Source: Opitutaceae bacterium
Lineage (GTDB): Bacteria; Verrucomicrobiota; Verrucomicrobiia; Opitutales; Opitutaceae
Length of the DNA: 64,000 bases
Direction: 5' to 3'
NCBI GenBank assembly: GCA_027482185.1
Contig: JAIXWF010000013.1
Location: forward strand, 682,001 to 746,000
Positions 1 through 8,305 of the stretch are shown here, piece after piece. The notes beneath the pieces were generated by a model that made no database searches, had not been told where the DNA came from, and saw only the letters and a program-made list of their open reading frames with translations. The first letter of the stretch is position 1. Each line of letters opens with the position of its first letter. The translations under genes and the position numbers were made by a program.

Positions 1-2259
1 GAGGGCGAGGGCGGCGGCCTGCGGCGTGCTGCGCTGCTGCCAGGCGGCGGAGGTCATCAGGTGGCGGTGGAGGGCCTTGACCGACCAGCCGTGGTCCATG
101 AACCAGGCCGCGAGATAGTCGAGCAGCTCCGGATGCGAAGGCGGCTCGCCGGTGGCGCCGAAGTTGTCGGCGGTGGCGACGAGGCCGGTGCCGAAGTGCT
201 GCTGCCAGACCCGGTTCACGAGCACGCGGGCGGTGAGCGGATTGGCCGGCGAAGCCAGCGCCCGGGCGAGCTCGAGCCGGCCGTCGTGGGCGAAGCTCCG
301 CTGGTCGAGCCGGGCGAACAGCTGCGGCAGCCGGCGCGGCACGGCGGGCCCGGGCTTGAGCCGGTCGCCGCGGATCAGCACGCGCGGCGCGAAAGGTTGC
401 GGCGCGACGGCGAGCACCTGCGCGCGCTCGACCGGGGCGGAGGCCTCGAGGATCGTGAGCCGCTCGCGGATCTTGGCGGCGGCTTCGATGTCGCGGCGCG
501 GGACGATCTGCGCCTCGGTGATGAAGCGCATGAGATCCTCGGCCACGGCCGCGCGCGGGTATTGCAGCGGCGAGTCCGGGGCGTTGATGACGGCGGCGAG
601 TCCGGGCGCCGCGGGCTCCTGCAGGGCGGCGGCGATGATGCGGCCGAAGGTGTCGGCGACATCGGCCATCGCGGCCGGCGGGGCGGCGGCGAAGGCGGCG
701 AGCACCGGGGCGTAGTGCGATTCCGGATGCGCCGCGGCCGCCGCGAGCACGGCGGCGGCGCGGGCGGGGAAGTCCGCGGCGGGCAGCTGCAGGAGCTCGG
801 GCCAGAGCCGGAAGTACGGTTCGCCGCGCGCGACGCTGGCGGCGATGAGCTGCGCCCAGGCCGGGCCGCCGCCGAGCACGAGCAGGCCGCGCGGGGTGTC
901 GAGCGGCACGAAGCCCTCGACCGTGCGGTGCGCGGGCGACGAGGCGACGAGGTAGCGGAGGTACTCGGGCGCGAGTTCGCGGACGGTGCGGCGGGCGCGC
1001 TCGGTGCTGTCGTCGATCTGCTTTTCGTAGTCGGCGAACAGCGCGGCCCGGTCCGCGCGGTACTTCGCGACGGCGTCCGCCGGGGCGGCCGGGGGGCCGA
1101 CTTCCGGCAGATCGAGCGGCTCGTCGCTGCTCGCGAGGATGCCGTAGAGGGAATAGTAGTCGGCGGCGGAGACGGCGTCGAACTTGTGGTCGTGGCAGCG
1201 CGCGCAGGCGAGCGTGAGGCCGAGCACGCCGCGGCCGACGGTGTCGATGCGGTCGTCGACGATGAGTTGCGGCGCCTCGAGGTTGCCTTCGAACCGGCGG
1301 CCGACGGTGAGAAAGCCGAGGGCGCGGAGATCGGGCTGCTCCGCGGCGGGCAGGAGGTCGGCGGCAACCTGTTCCCGGATGAAGCGGTCGAAGGGCAGAT
1401 CGGCGTTGAAGGCGCCGACAACGTAGTCGCGGTAGGTATGCGCGAAGGGGATACGGCGCTCGCCGTCGGTCGATTTCTCGGTGGTGTCCGAGTAGCGCGC
1501 GACATCGAGCCAGTGCCGGCCCCAGCGCTGGCCGTATTCCGGGCGCGCGAGCAGCTGGTCCACGAGGGTCGCGAAGGCGCCGGGGTCGCGGGCGGCGGCC
1601 GCGACGAAGGCCTCGACGCGGTCGTACGAAGGCGGGAAGCCGAGCAGCGCGAGGTAGGCGCGGCGGATCAGCGTGCGCGGATCGGCCGGCGGATTCGGGG
1701 CCAGGCCGGCGGCGGCGAGGCGCGCGCGCAGGAAGCGGTCGACCGGATGCGCGGCCGGCGCGGCGGGAAGCGGCGGCGCGTGCACGGGCCGGAAGGCCCA
1801 GTGGTTTTCCGCCGCCGCCAGGGTCATCGCGGTGGCGCGCGCCGCGGCCGCGGCCGGCACGGCGGTGCGCGGGTCCGGGGCGCCGCGCCGGATCCACTCG
1901 GTGAGAATCGCGATTTCCGCGGCCGGCAGCGCCTGTTTCGGCGGCATTTGCAGGTCCTCGTTTCGGTAGCCGACAGCCTCGAGCAGGAGACTGCGCGCGG
2001 GATCGCCGGGCACGATAACGGCGCCGGAATCGCCGCCGGCCTGCCAGCCGGGAAGCGAGTCGAGCCGCAGGCCGCCCTTCTGCTTGTTGTCGGCGTGGCA
2101 TTCGTAGCAGCGCTCGATCAGCAGCGGCCGGACCTTGGCCTCGAAAAACGCGACGTCGTCCGCCGCCGGCGCGACCGGGGCGGGCGATGCGGCGGGAACT
2201 TGGGCGGAGAGCCGGCCGAAGGCCGCAGCCGCCAGAAGCGCGATGACGGGGCGGATCAT
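1..2259 (-). CDS. PSD1 / DUF1549-DUF1553 cytochrome c-like protein, partial
   Basis: This reading frame stays open from an ATG at 2259 to the left edge (753 codons), so the C-terminus is missing. After a signal-like N-terminus (MIRPVIALLAAAAFGRLSAQ) comes a CYECH haem c motif at residues 51-55 with the DNKQKGGLRLDS context typical of the planctomycete cytochrome C (PSCyt1) domain. DUF1549-like sequence follows (YGQRWGRHWLDVARYSDT), then a second CARCHDHKFD motif. The end of the visible part matches DUF1553 (LARALASPANPLTARVLVNR). In PVC bacteria such proteins usually accompany DUF1501 proteins and polysaccharide or sulfatase loci, and their electron-transfer role is unproven. The gene diverges from the sialidase-like gene across 129 bases that probably hold both promoters. 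Confidence 0.9.
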   Translation of the reverse strand, partial: MIRPVIALLAAAAFGRLSAQVPAASPAPVAPAADDVAFFEAKVRPLLIERCYECHADNKQKGGLRLDSLPGWQAGGDSGAVIVPGDPARSLLLEAVGYRNEDLQMPPKQALPAAEIAILTEWIRRGAPDPRTAVPAAAAARATAMTLAAAENHWAFRPVHAPPLPAAPAAHPVDRFLRARLAAAGLAPNPPADPRTLIRRAYLALLGFPPSYDRVEAFVAAAARDPGAFATLVDQLLARPEYGQRWGRHWLDVARYSDTTEKSTDGERRIPFAHTYRDYVVGAFNADLPFDRFIREQVAADLLPAAEQPDLRALGFLTVGRRFEGNLEAPQLIVDDRIDTVGRGVLGLTLACARCHDHKFDAVSAADYYSLYGILASSDEPLDLPEVGPPAAPADAVAKYRADRAALFADYEKQIDDSTERARRTVRELAPEYLRYLVASSPAHRTVEGFVPLDTPRGLLVLGGGPAWAQLIAASVARGEPYFRLWPELLQLPAADFPARAAAVLAAAAAHPESHYAPVLAAFAAAPPAAMADVADTFGRIIAAALQEPAAPGLAAVINAPDSPLQYPRAAVAEDLMRFITEAQIVPRRDIEAAAKIRERLTILEASAPVERAQVLAVAPQPFAPRVLIRGDRLKPGPAVPRRLPQLFARLDQRSFAHDGRLELARALASPANPLTARVLVNRVWQQHFGTGLVATADNFGATGEPPSHPELLDYLAAWFMDHGWSVKALHRHLMTSAAWQQRSTPQAAALAL

Positions 2260-2388
2260 CGGGAGGTTGCGGGAGCAAATACCGCGGCCGCGGGCAGCGA
2301 CAGCACAAATTTCGGCGGGGCCAATGCGGCGGAGAGCAGGCTGGCCTTGAGCAGGCGGGCGGACCGGCGCAGCGTACCGCCCGCCCCT

Positions 2389-3510
2389 ATGTGTGTTTCC
2401 CTCCCTTTCGTTCCCGCCGCCGGATCATGCCGACGGCGCGACGGAGTCGTTCGCGGCCTGCGGTTCCTCGGTTGCTGCCTGGTCCTGGGAGCCGGCGGTG
2501 CGGCCGCGGCGGATACGAAGCCAACGGCGGTCGCCGTCGCCGCGACCGTGATCAATCCCGGCGCGCCGTATCCGGAATGCCATGCCTCGACGCTTGTCGA
2601 GCTCGCGCCCGGGCAGCTGGCGGCGGCGTGGTTCGGCGGCACGAAGGAACGCCATCCCGACGTCGGCATCTGGTTCGCGCGGCACGAAGGGGGCCGCTGG
2701 CAGCCGGCGCGCGAGGTCGCAAACGGTGTCCAGCCCGACGGCTCGCGTTTGCCGACGTGGAATCCCGTGCTGTTCAAACCGCGCGGGGCGCCGCTGCAGC
2801 TTTTCTACAAAGTCGGCCCGTCGCCCAGCCGCTGGTGGGGGATGGTCGTGGTGTCGGCCGACGAAGGCGCGACCTGGAGCGCGCCGCGGCGTTTGCCCGA
2901 CGGCATTCTCGGTCCGGTGAAAAACAAGCCGTTGGAATTGGCGGACGGCGTCTGGCTCAGCGCCTCGAGCACCGAGGGCACGCCGGAGGGTTGGCGCACG
3001 CATTTCGAACTCACGCGCGATGCGGGCGCGACCTGGACGAAGCTCGGGCCGGTGGGGAAGGGGCCGGGGCTCGACGCGATCCAGCCGAGCCTGCTGCGGC
3101 ACCCGGGCGGCGTGCTGCAGGCGTTGGCGCGGACGAGACAGGGCGTGCTGGCGCAGACCTGGTCGCGCGACGGCGGCGCGACGTGGAGCGCGTTGACCGC
3201 GGCGGCGTTGCCGAATCCGAATTCGGGCACGGATGCGGTGACGTTGGCGGACGGCCGCCACCTACTGGTCTACAATCACAGCGGGCACCGCGCGGACGAG
3301 GCGAAGGGCGACCGTTTCCCGCTGGACGTCGCGATCTCGGCCGACGGCCTGAAATGGCGCCACGTGCTGGCGCTCGAGACCGAGCCCGTCGTCAGCGGCT
3401 ACGCCTACCCGGCGGTGATCCAGGCGGCCGACGGACGCATCCACATCACTTATACGGCAGCGCGCAAAGCCATCAAACATGTCGTCCTCGATCCCGCGAA
3501 ACTCGATTGA
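2389..3510 (+). CDS. Sialidase-like BNR-repeat protein
   Basis: This 373-residue protein has an N-terminal hydrophobic stretch (LRFLGCCLVLGAGGAAAAD) that looks like a signal peptide. Three Asp-box motifs (SADEGATW, TRDAGATW, SRDGGATW) mark a six-bladed beta-propeller. Conserved stretches such as YPECHASTLVEL, NPVLFKP, GILGPVKNKP and NPNSGTDAVTLADGRHLLVYNH match the BNR_2 family often annotated as exo-alpha-sialidase or neuraminidase-related. I do not see the classical GH33 RIP motif, so sialic acid as substrate is doubtful; another glycan hydrolase or lyase activity is possible. The start is the first ATG of the frame after the opposite-strand gene. The 3' end overlaps the GH127 gene by 32 bases, so the two are probably co-transcribed for exported carbohydrate breakdown. 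Confidence 0.85.
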   Translation: MCVSLPFVPAAGSCRRRDGVVRGLRFLGCCLVLGAGGAAAADTKPTAVAVAATVINPGAPYPECHASTLVELAPGQLAAAWFGGTKERHPDVGIWFARHEGGRWQPAREVANGVQPDGSRLPTWNPVLFKPRGAPLQLFYKVGPSPSRWWGMVVVSADEGATWSAPRRLPDGILGPVKNKPLELADGVWLSASSTEGTPEGWRTHFELTRDAGATWTKLGPVGKGPGLDAIQPSLLRHPGGVLQALARTRQGVLAQTWSRDGGATWSALTAAALPNPNSGTDAVTLADGRHLLVYNHSGHRADEAKGDRFPLDVAISADGLKWRHVLALETEPVVSGYAYPAVIQAADGRIHITYTAARKAIKHVVLDPAKLD

Positions 3511-5581
3511 AGCCCGGCGCGTCCGCCGGACCTGGGCCGCGCTGCTGGCGTGGGCGGCCGCGGCCGCGGCGCTGCCGGCGAACGAACGCGCCCTCGTCGA
3601 CACCTCGCGTTCGCCCGGGGCGAAAATGCACATGGTCGGGCTCGGCGAGACGCGCTGGACCGGCGGCCTCTGGGGCGAGCGGTTCGAGGCCTGCCGCGCG
3701 ACGATGGTCCCGCACCTGTGGACGATTTTCCAGGACGACCAGGCCAGCCATGCGTGGTCGAATTTCCTGATCGCCGCCGGCGAAGGGCGCGGCCGCGACG
3801 GCAAGTTCCACGGCCCGCCGTTCAACGACGGCGATTTCCTGAAGTGGCTGGAGGCCCTCGCGCAGGTCTATGCGGTGACGCGCCGGCCCGAGCTCGACGC
3901 GCAGATGGACCGGATCATCGCGGTGATCGCCAAGGCGCAGCGCGAGGACGGCTACCTGCACACGCAGAAGATCATCCCGCAGCGGCAGGGCGACCCGAAG
4001 GCGAAGGAGTTCGAGGAACGGGAGCATTTCGAGACCTACAACATGGGCCACCTGATGACGGCGGCCTGCGTGCATTACCGGGCCACGGGCAAGGACACGC
4101 TGCTCGTTCCGGCCCGCAAGGCGGCGGACTACCTCGAGCGCCTCGCCCGCGACGTGCCCGCCGATTTGGCGAAAAACGCGATCTGTCCCTCGCACTACAT
4201 GGGCGTGGCGGAGCTTTACCGGGTGACCCGCGAACCGCGTTACCTGGCGCTGGCGCGGCGCCTGATCGAGATCCGCGACCTCGTCCCGGGCACGCCCGTG
4301 GGCAGCGACCACAACCAGGACCGCGTGCCGCTCGCGCAGGCGACGGAGGCCGTCGGCCATGCGGTGCGCGCGAACTATCTCTACGCCGGCGTGGCCGACG
4401 TGCTGGCGGAAACGGAAGCGCCGGCCTGGCGGGCGGCGTTGGCGGCGATCTCGCGCGATGTCGCGACGCAGAAACTCTACCTCACCGGCATGACGGGGGC
4501 GCTGTACGACGGGGCGTCGCCGGACGGGGCGTCGAAACACGGCTCGATCAAGACGGTGCACCAGGCCTACGGCCGCGACTACCAGTTGCCCAACCTCACG
4601 GCCTACAACGAAACCTGCGCGACGATCGGGTACGCGCTCTGGCAGTGGCGGCAACTGCTGCTCACCGGCGATGCCGCCCACGCCGATCTCTTCGAGCAGG
4701 CGCTGTACAACGGCGTGCTGCCCGGCATCAGCCTCGACGGGAAGCATTATTTCTACGTCAACCCGCTGCGGAAACTGGCCGAGTTCAAATGGCCGCTGCG
4801 TTGGTCGCGCACGCGCACGCCGAACATCAAGTCGAGCTTCTGCTGTCCGCCCAATGTCGTGCGCACGATCGCGCAGGCGCACAACTACGTGTACACGCTT
4901 TCGCCCGGCGCGCTCTGGGTTCATCTCTACGGGGCCAGCCGTCTGGAGACGCGCGACGCGGCCGGGGCGCGGATCGCGGTGCGGCAGGAAACGGATTATC
5001 CGTGGCACGGCGCGGTAAAGCTCGTCATCGAGGCGGCGCCGGAGGAGCCGATGACCTTGAAAGTGCGCGTGCCGGGTTGGCTGCGCGCGGGGGCCGCGAC
5101 GCTGCGCGTCAACGGCGAAGCGGCGGGGGCGCCGCCGGTACCGGGCGCGTACGCGGAGGTGACGCGGCGCTGGCGCGCCGGGGACTCGGTGGATCTGCGG
5201 CTCGCGTTTGCGCCGGTGTTGTGGGAAGCGAATCCGCTGGTGGAAGAGACACTCGGGCAGGTGGCGGTGCGGAACGGACCGCTGGTTTATTGCCTCGAGG
5301 CGAACGATCTGCCGGAAGGCGTGAAGCTCACGGACGTTGCGCTCGCGGCCGCGGATTTGGCCCCGCGGTTCGAATCGCGGATGGAAACCGTGGCCGGCGT
5401 GACGGTGCAGACGCTCACCACGACGGCGACGGCGCTGCAGCGGCCGGCCTGGAAACCGGACGAACTGTACCGCGAGGCCGCGCCCGGCCAGCCGCGGCGT
5501 TTCCCGCTGAAGCTCGTGCCGTATTGGGCCTGGGGCAACCGCGGCGACACGGATATGACCGTGTGGCTGCCCGTGAGGTAG
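3479..5581 (+). CDS. GH127-family (DUF1680) beta-L-arabinofuranosidase homologue
   Basis: The 700-residue protein carries a signal-like segment (TWAALLAWAAAAAALPA) and an alpha/alpha-barrel domain of the DUF1680/GH127 type. The zinc-thiolate centre is visible: Glu378 and Cys380 in NETC, then Cys455-Cys456 in FCCPPN. This spacing matches Glu338, Cys340, Cys417 and Cys418 of bifidobacterial HypBA1 as I recall it, with Cys455 the predicted nucleophile. The position 16 residues before Glu378, which is the acid/base Glu in HypBA1, is Gln362 here (HQAYG). GH127 enzymes remove beta-L-arabinofuranose from plant glycans. The start lies inside the sialidase-like gene, and no later Met would keep the signal peptide. 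It is paired with the sialidase-like protein in one short operon. Confidence 0.88.
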   Translation: MSSSIPRNSIEARRVRRTWAALLAWAAAAAALPANERALVDTSRSPGAKMHMVGLGETRWTGGLWGERFEACRATMVPHLWTIFQDDQASHAWSNFLIAAGEGRGRDGKFHGPPFNDGDFLKWLEALAQVYAVTRRPELDAQMDRIIAVIAKAQREDGYLHTQKIIPQRQGDPKAKEFEEREHFETYNMGHLMTAACVHYRATGKDTLLVPARKAADYLERLARDVPADLAKNAICPSHYMGVAELYRVTREPRYLALARRLIEIRDLVPGTPVGSDHNQDRVPLAQATEAVGHAVRANYLYAGVADVLAETEAPAWRAALAAISRDVATQKLYLTGMTGALYDGASPDGASKHGSIKTVHQAYGRDYQLPNLTAYNETCATIGYALWQWRQLLLTGDAAHADLFEQALYNGVLPGISLDGKHYFYVNPLRKLAEFKWPLRWSRTRTPNIKSSFCCPPNVVRTIAQAHNYVYTLSPGALWVHLYGASRLETRDAAGARIAVRQETDYPWHGAVKLVIEAAPEEPMTLKVRVPGWLRAGAATLRVNGEAAGAPPVPGAYAEVTRRWRAGDSVDLRLAFAPVLWEANPLVEETLGQVAVRNGPLVYCLEANDLPEGVKLTDVALAAADLAPRFESRMETVAGVTVQTLTTTATALQRPAWKPDELYREAAPGQPRRFPLKLVPYWAWGNRGDTDMTVWLPVR

Positions 5582-5598
5582 CGCGCGGGCCGGATCTC

Positions 5599-5883
5599 TC
5601 AGGCCGGCGGGGCGGCGAGGGTTTGCTGGACCATCGTCTTCGTCACGGCGACACGGGGCCGCGTGAGTTTCCAGCGGCGCGTGCGGCCGGATTCGAAAAC
5701 GGCGATCACGGTTTCGACGAGCGGGCAGCCGGCATCGGCGCAGGCGCTTTCGAAAACGGAAACGACGGCGTCGTCCGGCAATTTCAGATACGCCTGCGTC
5801 CACCGCCGGATCGCGGCCGCGTGGGCCGGGTCGGGCGGCGGATTGCCGCCGGCGGAATCGGCGGCAGGGACGAAGCGGTGCAT
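5599..5883 (-). CDS. Small conserved hypothetical protein (94 aa)
   Basis: The 94-residue protein begins MHRFVPAADSAGG and has no signal peptide or membrane segment. Its core (LPDDAVVSVFESACADAGC, then PLVETVIAVFESG and RRWKLTRP) looks like a folded small domain with two cysteines five residues apart. I have a vague memory of similar short proteins near metal-homeostasis genes but cannot name the family. It starts 11 bases after the stop of the TonB receptor on the same strand, so it is probably the last gene of that transcript. It converges with the GH127 gene, whose stop is 17 bases away. Confidence 0.7.
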   Translation of the reverse strand: MHRFVPAADSAGGNPPPDPAHAAAIRRWTQAYLKLPDDAVVSVFESACADAGCPLVETVIAVFESGRTRRWKLTRPRVAVTKTMVQQTLAAPPA

Positions 5884-5894
5884 GCTCCCGGAGT

Positions 5895-8252
5895 TCAGAA
5901 ACGTCGGGTGACCTCGAAACCGAAACGGCGCGGCTGGCCGCGGACAAAGGTCGGGATGCCGAAGCTGGCCCCGATGTTGCCGGCGTCGACGAGGAAGCGG
6001 CGGTCGAGGAGATTCTCGGCGGAGACGGCGGCTTCCCAGGAACGGGCGGCGTCGCTCCAGGTCGCGCGCAGGTGGACGAGCGCGAAACCCGGTTGCCGCA
6101 GCGTGCCGCCCGCGGCGGTGTTGTCGTCGTCGAACCAGTGGGCGGATTTGTATTCCCAGCGCGGGGACAGGCCGAGCCGATAGCCGCGGGGCGTGCGAAA
6201 TTCCAACGCGGCGCCGAGTGCGGCGGTGTGCCGCGCGGTCAGCCGGAAGGTCGAACCGGCGAATTGCTGGGCGGCGCCGCCCGCGGCGCGGGCATCGAAC
6301 GTCGCAGCGGTGTAGCCGTAGGCGGCGAAAAGCGAAACGCCGTCGCGGACGGCGGCGCGCGCGGAGAGCTCGGCGCCGCTGCCGGTGGCGCGGCCGGCGT
6401 CGACGGGAATGAAGCGCGCGACGTTGGCCGGGTCCTGCACGAAGGTCTGGAAATGCGCGTAGCGGTAGCGGAACAGGCTCGCCGCGGCCTCGAAGCGGCC
6501 GTCGCGGGTGCGGGCCTTCAGGCCGAGCTCCGCGTTGACGATGCTTTCCTCGGCATTGCGGATCCGGTCGGTCGAGGTGAGCAGCAGCGTCGCGGGCCGG
6601 CGGCCGCGTGAGAGCCCGGCATAGACGCTGACACCGGGGCGGATCAGGACGCGCCCGAGCACGCGGCCGGCCCAGCCGGTATCCGAGACCGTGTCGGAGA
6701 TCGGGCCGGGCGTGGGGGCGTAGGCGAAATTGGGCGCGGCGTTGAGCAGGAAGCCGAGCGTGGAAGGCACGGGACTCGGTCGCGAATCGTAGCCCGCGAC
6801 CTGCCGTTCGAAGGCAAACCGGAGGCCGGCGGTGAGTTCGAACCGCTCCGTCAGGCGCCAGGTGCCGTCGGCGAACACGTCCGCGCCTTCGAATTCGGCG
6901 GTGTTGAAGTAGCGGTCGGTGTGGAACGGTTTGAGCGGCGCGCCCGCAAGACCGGCGAGCGGCGCAAGCGGCGGCACGGCGGCGAGGGCGGCGAAACCAG
7001 CGGGCAACGCCGGTTGCGGCGCGAACGGGAAGAGCGGCGGCACGACGACGTCCGCCAAGGCGGCGGGCACGCCGGCACCGAGCAGGCCGGTGCGGAAGCG
7101 GCCGGAGAGAAACGGCCAGGCGGTGCGCTCGTCGGTGCTGATATCGACGCGTTGCGCGGCGCGTTCCGTGACGGCGGACAGGCCGAAGAAGCCGGCCCAG
7201 CGTTCGCCGCGGTCGACGTTGAAACGAAGTTCCTGGCTGAAGGTGCGGCCGCGGTTGCGGTCGTTGGCCTCGAGGAGAAACAGGCGGGAGCCGTCGCCGT
7301 CGAATTCCTCGTGGGAAAGGAAGGAGCGCCACGCGGTGGAGCTGTGCACGGACCAGCCGCCGGCGAGGGCGCGGGTGGCGAGCAGTGTGGCGCCGCCCAC
7401 CGTGCGGTCGAGGCCGAGCCGGGCGCCGCGGTTGAGGTCGGCGGCGGCGAACGGATCGGTGTCGCCGGCGGAGGTCGGGATGACGCCGCTCTTGAAGCCG
7501 GTGCCGGCGGGCGTGTCGCGCTGGAAGTGGACGATCAGATCGACGACCGGACCGCCCGGGGGCAGCCAGCGCAGCGAGCCCCGCAGGGCGGAGCTTTCGC
7601 GGCTGTTGAGGTCGGATCCGTCGGCGAGATTGCGCCCGGTGCCGTCGCGCCGCTCGGATGTGAAGGCGAGGCGGCCGAGCAGATTTTCGGAGCCGAGCGG
7701 CTGATTGATGAAACCGGAGGCGGCGAGGCGGCCGCCGGTGCCGACCCCGAGCGTGAGGGCCGCGGCGGACGCGGCGACCGGCCGGCGCGAGACGAGGGCG
7801 ATGGCGCCGGCGCCGGCGTTGCGGCCGAAGAGCGTGCCCTGCGGGCCTTTCAGCACTTCGATGCGCTCGAGGTCGAAGAGTTCGCCGATGCTGCCGGAGG
7901 CGCGGCTGACGGCGACACCGTCGTGGAACACGGAAATGCGCGCCTCGTGCCGCGGATCGGTGGAATCGGAACCGATGCCGCGCAGATTGATGCTCGGGGC
8001 GCCGGGAGATTGGACCGAAAGGAAGAGGCCCGGCACGAGCGGGGCGAGGTCTTCGTAGCGGGAGATGCCGAGCGCCTCGAGGGACGCACCGGTGAAGGCG
8101 TTGAGGGCGATGGGAACGTCGCCGATGGCTTGGACGCGTTGCTGCGCGGTGACGGTGACCGGCTCGAGCACAGTCGGGCCCGCTTGGGCCGCGAGGAGCG
8201 GGTATCCGGCGGCGAGGACAAAGAGAGAAGCGGCGAATACGGCGCGAACCAT
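5895..8252 (-). CDS. TonB-dependent outer-membrane receptor (785 aa)
   Basis: A signal peptide (MVRAVFAASLFVLAAGYPLLAAQ) is followed by a TonB-box-like segment (VLEPVTVTAQQR) and a plug domain. The plug has the hallmarks LRGIGSDSTDPRHEARISVF and RIEVLKGPQGTLFGRNAGAG. The rest is a beta-barrel ending in the aromatic residue Phe (EVTRRF). The barrel contains a Pro/Ala/Leu-rich loop (about residues 380-450) with little recognisable pattern. These receptors import large or scarce ligands such as iron chelates, vitamins and glycans; the sequence does not reveal the substrate. The start is the ATG before the signal peptide, since the open frame upstream lies opposite or within the kinase gene. The kinase gene lies 53 bases upstream on the same strand. 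Confidence 0.92.
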   Translation of the reverse strand: MVRAVFAASLFVLAAGYPLLAAQAGPTVLEPVTVTAQQRVQAIGDVPIALNAFTGASLEALGISRYEDLAPLVPGLFLSVQSPGAPSINLRGIGSDSTDPRHEARISVFHDGVAVSRASGSIGELFDLERIEVLKGPQGTLFGRNAGAGAIALVSRRPVAASAAALTLGVGTGGRLAASGFINQPLGSENLLGRLAFTSERRDGTGRNLADGSDLNSRESSALRGSLRWLPPGGPVVDLIVHFQRDTPAGTGFKSGVIPTSAGDTDPFAAADLNRGARLGLDRTVGGATLLATRALAGGWSVHSSTAWRSFLSHEEFDGDGSRLFLLEANDRNRGRTFSQELRFNVDRGERWAGFFGLSAVTERAAQRVDISTDERTAWPFLSGRFRTGLLGAGVPAALADVVVPPLFPFAPQPALPAGFAALAAVPPLAPLAGLAGAPLKPFHTDRYFNTAEFEGADVFADGTWRLTERFELTAGLRFAFERQVAGYDSRPSPVPSTLGFLLNAAPNFAYAPTPGPISDTVSDTGWAGRVLGRVLIRPGVSVYAGLSRGRRPATLLLTSTDRIRNAEESIVNAELGLKARTRDGRFEAAASLFRYRYAHFQTFVQDPANVARFIPVDAGRATGSGAELSARAAVRDGVSLFAAYGYTAATFDARAAGGAAQQFAGSTFRLTARHTAALGAALEFRTPRGYRLGLSPRWEYKSAHWFDDDNTAAGGTLRQPGFALVHLRATWSDAARSWEAAVSAENLLDRRFLVDAGNIGASFGIPTFVRGQPRRFGFEVTRRF

Positions 8253-8305
8253 GGCGGAACCGCGCAGGGTGCTCGCGCCGCTACCGATGGCAAGGCGCGG
8301 TGGGG

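Noticed and set aside
61-2388. Long open frame on the plus strand opposite the PSD1 gene, continuous with the sialidase-like gene
   Set aside because: The translation is Arg/Gly-rich without domains, and the opposite strand has a clear DUF1549/DUF1553 protein. Long antisense frames are expected at this GC content.
2389-3510. Annotation of the BNR protein as a true GH33 sialidase
   Set aside because: Asp-boxes are present, but I see no RIP motif or Arg triad pattern, so only sialidase-like is justified.
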